A stretch of DNA of 64,000 bases from NCBI GenBank assembly GCA_934047225.1, contig OW203989.1:15909977-15973976 (forward strand), read 5' to 3'. This document shows, piece after piece, positions 22,953-34,200 of the stretch; position 1 is the first letter of the stretch; every line of letters begins with the position of its first letter. This stretch comes from Ypsolopha sequella. Taxonomy: Eukaryota > Arthropoda > Insecta > Lepidoptera > Ypsolophidae. The position numbers and the translations under genes were made by a program. Under the pieces are notes generated by a model. That model worked only from the letters and a program-made list of their open reading frames with translations. It did no database searches and had not been told where the DNA came from.

Positions 22953-23854
22953 TAGAGATGAAACGGATAGTGATTTGGCCGGATACCGGATACCGGATAT
23001 CCGGCGAGGCACTAGGCCGGCTAGCCGGATATCCGGTGGCCGGATATCCGGCTCAAGATATGCATTTCGCACTAATTGAGCAAGTCTAAATATTACGCAC
23101 CAAGGTGCGTGCGGGTGCAAGTGGGCGAGATTATTCTTGCATTTTTTAAATGAAGATCATTTCTAAATGATCATTTCTAAATGATCGTATCACAATCATA
23201 CAAATGCTGGTTTGCAAACGCGAAACAATCTCCAATCCTAACGAAATTTGTAAATATGTATCTTTTGTCTCCTTGGAGTGGTGTATACTGTATCAGGTAT
23301 CTTTAAATGAAACCGCGTAATATACTGTTCATACTGAACAAATTTTCCAAAGTAACATATTGAAAAAACAAAATTAAACCTGCCCGCCCAGTGCCCTTTC
23401 AAAATTTAAAGTAGGTTTTCAAAATGAGTATGGAAACATGAAAATATTTTTTCATTTAGACAAGTATGTTTCTTTGGAAAAGTTGTTTAGTATGGTTTCA
23501 GTATGACCATGTGTTTTTATTAAAAGATACATGTTGAGTTACATTCGGTATATTGTGAGACCAAAAGAAGCTGGTGGAATGTATGAAGAAAAGCATAAAC
23601 GTTTATTCCCAACAATTGATGTAAAGCTTGTCTTTATCTACCATAGCTCAATTCTTATTCACTTTATGTATTAGAATTTAGATTATTCAATCATTGATAC
23701 AACTATTTTGTGATTTAAACGACTTTTTGTATGTTGAGTTAAGTATCCGGTATCCGGCCGGATACTGACTACTATCCGGCCGGATACCGGATACCAAAAA
23801 TATGGCCGGATAGGCCGGATACCGGATAGTAACCGGATATCCGTTTCATCTCTA
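22953..23854. mobile_element. hAT-like non-autonomous element with CCGGATA repeats
   Basis: Inverted ends TAGAGATGAAACGGATA at both sides. Both subterminal regions are packed with GGCCGGATA / CCGGATAT units (about ten copies on the left and nine on the right), which look like clustered transposase-binding sites. GTATTTAA / GTATTTAT lie near the ends as a possible decayed 8-bp duplication. The interior is AT-rich with no transposase. Confidence 0.65.
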
Positions 23855-23982
23855 GTATTTATAACTTTCCATGTTTTGACAAGTTTTCATTTTTTTTCCA
23901 AAATTTATGTTTGAGTAGTTGTTAATTATATGATGATCATTTATGCATACGAAACTATATAGGTACTTACTAGGCTTAGGCA

Positions 23983-23985
<3 letters not shown>

Positions 23986-24020
<35 letters not shown>
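23986..24020. repeat. (AT)n microsatellite
   Basis: About 17 uninterrupted AT units. A similar run occurs at 24530-24564, on the far side of the SINE and MITE insertions. Confidence 0.9.
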
Positions 24021-24022
<2 letters not shown>

Positions 24023-24045
24023 ATACATTTACTTTTAAAGTAACG

Positions 24046-24262
24046 AAAAAGCAGCGGTAACTCAGGGGTAGAACGCTGGCCTCTTAATCTTGAGATTAAG
24101 GTTCGATTAAGGCTCACCACCCATCACGTTGGGACGTAATATTTGCAGGTGAAACGCGGGTTTACCGAGTGTGGGTGGACTGTGACTTGCATTTCAAAGT
24201 TCACACTTGGAACACATCCGACACCCCCCGGGGCATTCAGGTCGTAACGATTTATATACATA
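24046..24262 (+). repeat. tRNA-derived SINE copy
   Basis: The head has an A-box-like TAACTCAGGGGTAGAACGC and a B-box-like GGTTCGATTAAGG, followed by a body with CATCACGTTGGGACGTAAT and AAACGCGGGTTTACCGAG. The body recurs without the tRNA head at 39953-40010. The downstream end is TA-rich. Internal Pol III promoter boxes fit a SINE rather than a working tRNA. Confidence 0.6.
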
Positions 24263-24265
24263 TAT

Positions 24266-24526
24266 AAGGTTAAATAACATTATTTGGCGAAACTCAAAAC
24301 AAAGGTAGTACTAGTCTATATGGACAACTGTTTGCATGGGAGCTAAGCGAAATTCTTAACTTTTTTTCACTTCCTCCTATACAAATTGCTCCGATCAGCT
24401 GACTCGTCCAGTATGGAAAGGTGAAAACGAATTTTAAGAATTTTTCACTATCCTATTAAAAAAAGTTATTCATACGGACATGTTCTACATATGTTTCAAA
24501 TTTCGCCAACTAATTGAATTTAACCT

Positions 24527-24527
<1 letters not shown>
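24266..24527. mobile_element. MITE inserted in TATATA DNA
   Basis: Inverted ends of about 28 bp with mismatches: AAGGTTAAATAACATTAT at the left, and the complement reading ..TAATTGAATTTAACCTT at the right. The element sits between AT-dinucleotide runs, consistent with TA-target insertion. The internal motif GATCAGCTGACTC recurs around 27960 and 53995. Confidence 0.6.
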
Positions 24528-24575
<48 letters not shown>

Positions 24576-25392
24576 TACTGATTAATCCACGGGGAACCAG
24601 AAATTGGACTACGCTAAAATTTAGGAAGAGAATCACATAAGTTGCTGACTTATATTGTGTCCCTCTCGGGCGACGACGCTCACACGATTGCTGCCAGCCC
24701 TAGACTAGCTCACGCACACACACAAGCGTGTGCGGACAAGCCAGATGCGCGCGTGAGAGTGTAGGTAAATAACTTGAGCCTTGACTATGAAGTGACGGGG
24801 GTGTGCAACAAGTCTCCAGGCCCTGGGGTACAGCCGCGCACACAAATATTTTTAGCAGAGCTTTTTAATTTATGTGTTTATGAACTGCAATTTAGTTACC
24901 AAGTTGCCGAAAGGAAACAAAGTTTTGACTAGACAGGCAAGGAAAATGATATACGATGTGCACTGTCCTGACCATTTACCGAGTCTTCAGTATGAATTTG
25001 GCTATATAAATAAGAAATAAATATTTATATTTGCCTTTTTAAGGCTTTTTATTTAATTTAATATTTATAAACAACAAAAATAACAGTTTTGTTTGAGTAT
25101 TTTGGAAATATATTTCGGCCCACTCTGGGGCCGGCATCAGTCGATAATATAATAAAAGTCACTTCATATAAGTAAAGTTTTAGTATACCTTTTGGTAAGC
25201 AGTTAAACTAAAGGCCTTGGTCATTCATGTTAATTACACTCATATTAATCAATTGAGTCATATAACACTTTCTCATATGGATTATGTCTTATGTCTAGGT
25301 ATACAAAAACAACTTGCCAAGTCCATTTACACAATAAAATATCAGTAGCTAATGTGTATGTTTGTTGCATATTATATTGCCTCTGGGGTTAA

Positions 25393-26386
25393 AATTTAGT
25401 ATCGTTTGGCAGGCGGAGGAGGGGGAGGGGGTCAGGGAGGGGTGAAGGGGGGTGACCACTACCCCCTGGTACCCCTCCCATTAAAAGGTAATCCACCGTT
25501 TTTTTATATTAAATTTTTTACTTTTTTGAGGTTATAATCAACAAATTCAGGTTATATTTTTAAAGTAAAGGTGGGGAGAGATGGAAAAACTGATGACAAA
25601 AGGGGGAGTGCAGAAACCCCCCTTCTTTTAACCTTGAACCTACCAGTGCAGAAGTCAATTTTTGAACCATTTGAACCTATCAATACTGAAGTCGCTTTTA
25701 TATCACAAATTCACTTCTGCATCGGCTACGGCGCTGCGGGAAGTGCAGCCCCTTCGCCCTTGCGTAACAAAGCACAGGCACCCGTGCTCACCTCCGCAGC
25801 TTCGGCTTGTTGGTCGCCTTCGGCGACCAGCCTCAGCCGCTACGGCTCACACAGGTGCCTGAGCTTTATTACGGCGGGCGGGGGCTACCCTCCCTTCGCG
25901 CCTTCGGTTTTTTATATACACTCTAGGGGTAGTAGCCACAAGACTGTTTAGAGTCGGGGTGCTCTGATTCGGTTTTGAAACAGATTCAACCTATTTTAAC
26001 TATGAAGTGGGAGTATACTAACCTCCTTTTGAACAGGATTTCTAGGTAAAAAATATTCATATATTTTTTATTTATTCAATCCAAAATTACCAATAAACGA
26101 ATTACGAATGACAGTAACACATGACGCAGTTTTTTTTTGTTGCGTTCCGTTTCATCGATATTGCACAATATTTTACACCACAGACAATAAACTAGAGCAG
26201 ATTTGGTTGTCAAACGCCCATTTTAACGTTCCGTTTTCGCCTTTTACCTGATTTGAGGTAAGAAAATTTTTATTTATTTCTCGAAAAATGTGCATTACCT
26301 TTTAATAAGTGTGGTAGCGTTATAATCGGGGACCCCACCTCTACCAGCTTTAACCACTTTTACCCCCATACAACTGCCAAACGATA
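25393..26386. mobile_element. About 1-kb TIR element with GC-rich hairpin core
   Basis: The ends TTTAGTATCGTTTGGCAG (25397) and CTGCCAAACGATACTAAA (26368) are exact complements, with weaker homology extending outward. The centre (25720-25910) is unusually GC-rich, with small palindromes such as GGTCGCCTTCGGCGACC and many CTTCGG/GCTACGGC steps. No credible protein is encoded despite a 126-codon open stretch, whose composition follows the repeats. Confidence 0.65.
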
Positions 26387-26835
26387 CTAAATCCAACCCA
26401 AGCAATTACGTGCGCGAGTATTCCTCACTACTTTGCCCGCATCTCTAAAACCGTAGCGATGCCTATACTATAATTATAGTTGGTAACTATGCGCCGCGCC
26501 GCCGCGCATCCCTGTGCTGTTTTCCATCGTGCCTATAGTTTACACGGGTAAAGTAGGAAGTCAAGTGCGAGGGTTAAAAAGTAAAATTACATTACTAGCC
26601 AATTGCAAGATGGTACTTAAAATTTTAGCTGGTTATGTAGATGATTAAAAGTCAAAAGCGATAAAAGAAGACTGATTGAAGTTAAGTTACGCAAGTAACT
26701 CTACTACTTACTAGTCTTATTGTAATATAAGATGATTCTCTCATTTTTGGCGACAACTTCAAAGTGTATCCAACTCCACCGATGTTGCTTGACTTACATC
26801 GAACATTATCGTAAGTTACCGGTTTCCGAAGTTAA

Positions 26836-27452
26836 GGCGCTACGAACAAAAAACCGACACTTATTTTGATAAAATTGTATATTATTTTTGGAATCTTTTT
26901 CTAGGGATCTGTTAAACACTTAAAATTCGGCTCGATAGAAATATTTATTGAACTTAGGTCTTTTTCGAAACCAATTCTTCTGGTTTGACAATTTAGAATG
27001 ACATATGGACAGCAATTATATTTTATTAGATGGGTTTTAACGGTATCTAGGACCTGCGGACCTATTATGTATCTTTAGTTGCCATCTGGACTGGGTGTCT
27101 ATCATCAAAAACATGGATATACAATCGAATTCCGATTGTCTAAGGATATGCTCACACTTGAAGTGACAACGCAGTTCATAAATAGTTCAATCAATACCCA
27201 CTAAAGGCAAATTTGAAAGTTTCGTTTTTAGCTTTGTTTTTGATGATAGGTACCTAGTCCAGTTGGCAACTAAACATACAGAATAGAGGGGCTGGTTAAA
27301 CGAAATTTTAATAGCAACTTTAGTACATTTTATATTAATAAAAAACCGACTTTTTGTTACTTTTCCACGAATTCGTCCCTCTCGCACTGAGGGTTTTTTC
27401 GCATATGGAGTATTATGGGGTAACAGGGACGCTAAAACTGTTACATATCGCC
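26836..27452. mobile_element. TTAA-flanked (piggyBac-type) MITE, copy 1, with nested MITE
   Basis: Bounded by TTAA on both sides (26832-26835, 27453-27456), with short inverted ends GGCG / CGCC. Colinear, in opposite orientation, with 42377-42802. It is longer because a separate palindromic MITE (27058-27293) is inserted in it. Shared landmarks include GGAATCTTTTTCTAGGGATC and CTCGCACTGAGGG. Confidence 0.7.
27058..27293. mobile_element. 230-bp palindromic MITE nested in the TTAA element
   Basis: It opens CCTATTATGTATCTTTAGTT and closes with the complement in diverged form. ATCATCAAAAACAT and its complement lie inside. Two further copies are in ECHS1 introns at 51138-51366 and 53027-53254. 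Its absence from the sister element at 42377-42802 defines it as an insertion. Confidence 0.75.
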
Positions 27453-29027
27453 TTAACTGCTTTCCGCTGTTGCAGTCCGTTCCTTGCGGGTTATTGTATC
27501 TACGTATTTTTTGCTATCGACTCAAGAGAACATTTTATGTATTTTATTTATGGATTATTTGAGCATAATTATATTTCAATTTACAAACTCAAGACGTAAA
27601 CTAATAAAATAAAAGACTAGTTTAGTGTAGGTTGTATTTATGCGCCGAGAGTTCCGTAATTACTTATAATATTTTAATTTTCATCATTGATAAAATATGA
27701 TTTTATCGTCACGACATATAATCCTGGGGTAATTTCAGAGGTGTTCCCGAGTGTTAAGAAGAGGCTTTCCTTTTTCAACAGTTTTTGAACGATTGTACTG
27801 AATCTACCACACAATCAATATGAAACTTATATAAGGTCTTTCAATTGAAATGGAAAGTAATTTAAGAGGTGATTCAGTATCGTTAAAAGATCATATTCCA
27901 CTGCAAAGTACATTTTTTTGCGCGAACTTTTTCTTCACTTGTCCATACAAACTGAGTCAGCTGATCGGACCACTTTGTACTGAGAAGTGAAAAAAAAGTT
28001 CGCACAAAAAAAAAAAATTTGACTAACCTAATTTAAACAACGACTTGTTTTTATAATCTAGTTTCTTGAAATTAAATTAAATGACGGTGTAAAATTTATT
28101 GCATGTATTGGGAAATAAAGGCCTTTATTTATATTTTTATAAGGCCTTTATTTATATTAACGCAGCTAGAATAGGACTTTAAGTGACTTGGCCAAATCGA
28201 TTTGTTTTTATCTGAAATATTAATCATTTGCCGAAATGCTCACGAGCACCCTAGCTACAGTTACATTTCACCGTGTATACCAAAAATATAAGGTTTCCCT
28301 TATTGACGGAACTCTAAAAACTCTTGATGCTTTTGGAAACTACACAACACACATCTTACGCGATAAACACTAATACGTATACATAAACTCAACAAATTTT
28401 AGTGAATATTATTTTTCTGTGCTGGTAACACTGGCAACATTATTGTAAACAAAAATAGGTATTACGAGTTTATTTTTTGATTTTGATGAACTTTGCACTA
28501 AGAAATATTAATGAAAATGTGTTACTTACATATGGAATGATACATTTTTGTCCTTTTTATCTTTCCGATAGTAATTTGAACACGTTTTAAAAGCGCAACT
28601 CGGCATATTTAATGAAAAATTTGGAGATGTGTTCTCGATCAAATGTCCTTGTACAGTGTACACTGAATCAGTGACAGCGCGGTCTCGTCTACTTTGGCCA
28701 AGACTGAACCGTGGCTAAATCACTTTAGCAATGGGTTATTTCATAGAACAAAAAAACTTTTTTGTGATTATTTCCTTTTACTAGTATTTATGTATTCATT
28801 ATTAATTTATTTTGTAATAATATTTATTATTTTATAAATTTTTAGTGTATATAAATTTTAATATTAATTTTGCAAGTAAATATATTTATTTTATTGGATA
28901 TGTATTACAGTTAATTTATGTAGACTAGTATTTAATTGTTATTATTACTTTTTAACTCATGAGTTTAAACAATTTTTTGTGTGCACATATGAAATAATAA
29001 TTTTTTGTTTAATCGATTCTATCACCA

Positions 29028-29124
29028 AGGGTTTGCTGGTAGAAATCTCTTCTGTAGAGATCTCTTAAAAGATTACTGATACTTGTAATACGTTTTATTC
29101 TTGTGTGCAATAAACTTTTTTTTT
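29028..29124 (+). repeat. Retroposon 3' tail-like repeat
   Basis: TTTGCTGGTAGAAATCTCTT...AGAGATCTCTT...GTGTGCAATAAACTTTTTTTTT, ending in AATAAA and poly-T. A relative occurs at 31955-32050, just upstream of a paralog B exon. It looks like the 3' end of a retroposed element. Confidence 0.5.
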
Positions 29125-29159
29125 AATACTGAATCATACCAGTGACGAAAAAGTCGGTG

Positions 29160-29710
29160 AGAAACGCAGCTTAGCCTTCGGCCTCGCCAGTGGATCAATT
29201 CAGAGAACAAGAGAGAGTTTCGTTCTTTAACAAAGACAACGTGAGAATATAATCAGAGATCAAAATATAATTTCGTCCAAAAATGTGGCTCGGCCTTCTG
29301 CCTCGCCAAATATACTATAACAGAGGAGCAATTTAAAGAATTAGAAATAGTTTCGTTCGGAAATGCGGCTCGGCTTTCGGCCATGCCAAATACACTTTAG
29401 TACAGAATCAGTTCAGAGAACAAGAAATAGTTTCGTTCGGGGACGTAGCTTTTCCTCCGGCCTCATCGTAGATTCTTTAGTCGGAGTCGAACCAGTTACC
29501 AAAAAATAATTTCGGTCAGAAAAGTGTCTTGGCCTTCGGCTTCACCAAAGACACTTTAGCACAGGATCAAATCAGAGAACAAAAGAGAGTTTCGTTCGTA
29601 AACGTAGATTCTTTACTACGCGATCGAATCAATTATAAAAAAAACCGGTTAGAAATACCGCACGGCCTTCGGCCTCGCCAAAGACACTTTACCTGGGGAT
29701 CAAATAAGAA
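29160..29710. repeat. Decayed tandem repeat with GGCCTTCGGCCTCGCC units
   Basis: Six variably spaced units (about 29172, 29293, 29370, 29456, 29530, 29663), roughly 75-135 bp apart. Each has a short palindromic GGCCTTCGGCC-type box, then CAAAGACACTTTA-like and AGAGAACAAGA..AGTTTCGTTCG segments. They stand 1.6-2.1 kb upstream of the first visible exon of SLC6 paralog B. No coding capacity. Confidence 0.7.
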
Positions 29711-31291
29711 GGCAACAAATAAACTCCAAACCAGAGTCAGGTCAAATACGTACTATAAAATTTATGTTCTTGAATAAAATTGGCAGATTCTATAGATAGG
29801 CCTACGCAAAAACGAAATCAGACATTGAAATTGCCGAAATTTTCTTACAGATTCATGAGTTCATAATTCCTGTAATTCGATAGCTATTTCGATTACTTAA
29901 TTGTTTTTGCTTGAAAGTTGATTTCAAGGTTTTACATCTACGTATTAATTTTCGTTTTTATTTTCCTTTTGATTATAAAAATTAAATTTTCAGTTCGTCC
30001 TAAATGCCATCCACTTTCATGATGAAATTCGAAATAATTTTTTCAGCCAACACTTTTCAAAAATTAAATAAATGTTACTGTTAGCTTACTTAATGTTGTC
30101 TCATTCATACACATAAGCAATTACATAATTTGGATTTGTCATTCCTAGAAAAAATACAAATATGTTAGTACTGAAAATTGAGTTTCCTTCAAATTCTCTA
30201 TAGAAAACGGCAATTTCTTATGTAAAGATATTTCGATGACTTCCGTAGTAATGAGCTTACTTGCACAATAAAAACAACGAGTATAAATATTTTTCGCCGA
30301 TAACGATTGCAAGTCACTAAATATAATGCGGAATTGCTTTAAATGTTTTATTTATCATGAGTATTTTGTTTATCAATTAAGAAGCCATAAAATTAAGCAG
30401 GTCATCATCAGGTATCTTTGAAAGTGAAAGCGCTTTATGTTTTACTCTTTTCAACTCTTTTGTTACGACAAATGAAATGAAATGAAAGCCATTTCTGTGG
30501 TATTATAACATCAAACAACAAACAACCTCACATGTCTATGCTCTAATTAGGGCATCATATCAGTATCAGCTTGGTTACTTATTAGGTACGTTGGAAAATT
30601 CGGTACCTGTATGTCAAGTGTACCATCACATACTAATGTAAGGTTCGGTCAAGCCCACAGTAATCCCCAAATCACATCATCATTGCAGGATTCTTTATGT
30701 AATTAGATAGTGTGGTTTTAGATTCTTTTACAGAACCATGAACATCGATAGACCAACACGATAAGTTGATAAAGTAATGGACATTCAAATATGTAATATC
30801 TTTTATGATAACAGCCATATAAAACGAAATAACTAGGAGTTATAATCCTTTTGTTTCAACGCCGCAATCACTACAATATAGTAGTGAATGGGCACAAATA
30901 TGGTGAATACAGTTTTTGATTAAAATATTAATATAATAATATACTAAAAATAATTAACAAAACAATAAATAAAATGGAATTTTAATATATTGTAATAAAA
31001 AATTAATGATCGGCATCGACCGTTTTTGGCTATGCCGACTACTTCGACTCCTAGTCAATACGGGGCTGGTGTGCCCGAAGATGTATGTAGCCAGTATTTT
31101 TAGTGTACCCCCGTGCGCAATGAGCACTTTTGGCAATGGTAATGGATTTTAATTCGTCACGTTTGGTGTCGTCGTCAGTTTTTGGCTGCTCCCCGAAATT
31201 ACATACTTAATTGCCTCTACATACACAAGCCCGCGCTACACAGTCAGAGCGCTATGCTTGCCAAATAATACATAGGTAACTCTTTTTTCAG

Positions 31292-34200
31292 GATCCGCAT
31301 CAGGTGAATGTGGTCAATAATGATGGTGTCAACGTCGTTGACAATAATAGCATAGTCAACGTAGCATTTGATCCCGCGCCAGAGAAAAAAGTATCAGTTG
31401 TGGAAAAGCCAAAGGTTTGTGCGTTTTTAGCAAATAAGGAGCAAATATCAGTCGGAAAAATTAGCAACTTGATTCGTGGTGGTTGAAGTTTTGAACAAAA
31501 TCATATTAAAATGAAGTTCGTATCTGGTCCTCTAAAAAGGCCATTTTGCATGAATCACATTATGATTCTGTTCTAATGCCGTCTCTTTTGCACGTGTGAA
31601 AAAAATCTGACTCTATCCTACTTTCAAATCAAAGTTACCTCGAAGTGGTGCCAACTATTCAGTAGAAAGAGCACTATTCAGCAAATCCTGAAACTATCCC
31701 AACTTATGTATAATTTTATTACTGTATTATTATGTATTCTTATGTATTAAGACATAATACATTATATTTTTTTATATGTATATAGCCACAGTTATCTACA
31801 GCCAAAGTTATCTATATAATAATATGTAGAAATTTTAGGTTATGTCATTTAGTTTATAAAATATGTATCCATACCTATTATCAGTGTTTTATTATGTAGT
31901 TAGTTAAGTTTAGCAGTTAAGTACACATATGGGTAGCGATCCCATACTCATTCGGTTTGCTATAAAAATCTCTTAGAGAGATAAGCTCGCCGATGTACTA
32001 AAATGTATATATTCAAAGTTGGTATTACCTTTTTTTTTGTGTGCAATAAGGAATAATAATAAGAACTTTTTCCAGGATCCGGAAACCAATCAGCCTGAAC
32101 GTCAGAAATGGGACAATGGTACAGAATTCCTCATGTCTTGCATCGCCACATCCGTCGGTCTCGGCAACGTGTGGCGGTTCCCCTTCGTAGCCTATCAAAA
32201 CGGAGGGGGGGCCTTCCTAATCCCATACGTCATCGTCCTATTGGTCATCGGCAAACCCATGTACTACCTGGAAACAGTGCTTGGACAGTTTAGCTCGAGC
32301 AACTGTATCAAGATTTGGGCTCTCTCACCTGCGATGAAAGGTGTTTATTTACTATTTTTTGACATTGTGAGGTTTCGTTTGCTAATTCTATTGAAAAAGC
32401 GAAGCTTCAGTATTGTATGTTCACTCGCAGCAGGAATGGCTTGGCTGATTAGCATGTAGTTGCAGAGTTATATTGGGAATATTTGATCCCAGAAAAAATA
32501 TATTCGATGATGTGATGTTCTATTATATGTATTTAGCTTTTGTTAAGTGGATTATATCTATGGGCTTACAATTACAATAACGAACCAATTCGTATATTGT
32601 ACGACATACTACGCTTGACACATTATATTTTTCTTAGGTACCGGCTACGCTCAGGCATTAGGCGCTTCCTACGTGCTATCATACTACGTGTCCATCATCG
32701 CCCTGTGTTTGTTCTACCTGGGAATGAGTTTCCAATCGACTCTACCCTGGGCGGTGTGTGATGACTCCTGGAACGTTGGCAACATAACCTGCTTGCCCTC
32801 AGGAGGCTCGGCTGTTGCTGATGTTGTGACCGACAACGGAAATTTGGTTAGCAGCGCTGAGCTCTATTTCACGTAAGTTTATACTTCTCGTAGATCATTT
32901 TAGCGGTGTGTAAATTTGATATCAAATTTGATGCCAATCTTCACGGTCCTGATAATCGTATTTAGATTAGATACGCGACCTTCAATAAATTGCTGAATTT
33001 CAGTTAAGTACTTGTAGGTATTTTGTTTATGAAAGATCAAATTAATCCTTACGAGCAATAATTGTTGTTTCAGGCGTACAGTTCTTCGTCAATCCGATGG
33101 AATTGACGATGGAATCGGAGCCCCCATATGGGACCTGACAATCTGCCTCTTTGTATCTTGGCTCATCATCTTCGTGATTGTGGCCCGCGGTGTCAAGAGT
33201 TCAGGCAAGGCTGCCTACTTCCTCGCCCTGTTTCCCTATGTTGTCTTGTTCATCTTGCTGATCAGGTAACTACTCATTAATTATTACAATTAATCAGGAT
33301 TTAAAGTATATAACTCGTAATTCTTAGGTAAATTGCCATGTTACAGCGCTTACCTTGATAGGAATGTTTTGCTTATTGATTTTTTTTATTGATAATTTAC
33401 AAGAAACTTAAATAACATATTATAATATTAAATTATAAATAATACTTAAAATAAAGACTAATTACAAACAAAATAAAAAAATACTTATTAATTAATTATT
33501 TATTGTTTCTAGTTTTGGTAGTTGTAATCTCATAATAACATACTTGGTCATTATTTCAGAGCAGTCACATTGGAAGGTGCTGGTAAAGGGATTCTTTTTT
33601 TCATCACTCCACAATGGGAACGAATTTTGACATTAGAGGTAGCGTACCTAGTTTCATATGGATAATAATAAAGCCTCCGAAAAACAAATTAAATCCCAGC
33701 GAACTGCTGCACACTGACTATCTGAGCAGTGGCAAAATTAGTTATCGAAAAATATACTAATTTAACTGTGTAACATCTACCGACAATAGTAGTTTATGCT
33801 ACAAGGGCGCAAAGGAATAAATTACGAGGACGATTTAAAACACGAGCGTAGCGAGTGTTTTAAAAGTAACCGAGTAATTTATTGCTTTTACGCCCGTGTA
33901 TCATACTACGTTTTTCAATGCATAGTGTGAGGAAATGAAAACAAATATAATCTTGTGAACTTTAAATTATGATTGGCTCAAAAGGATTGTATCCAGAGCC
34001 GTTAAACAGTGGGAAAAAAGTATAACATCTATGGTACACAGGAAAGGCTGCAGGTTAGCCAATCATTGCAAACAAATAAAAAATAATAATAATAATAAAG
34101 CCCTAGGGCAAAATAATCGACTTTCTGTTCGGTTTTGATGCATAAAAAGTGGGCCTTTACGAGCACATGCATTGAAAATATACAAATTTAACTGTGTAAC

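Noticed and set aside
25571..25951. 126-codon open frame, GC-rich
   Set aside because: It lies inside a TIR element, its composition comes from CTTCGG/GCTACGGC palindromes, and no domain is visible.
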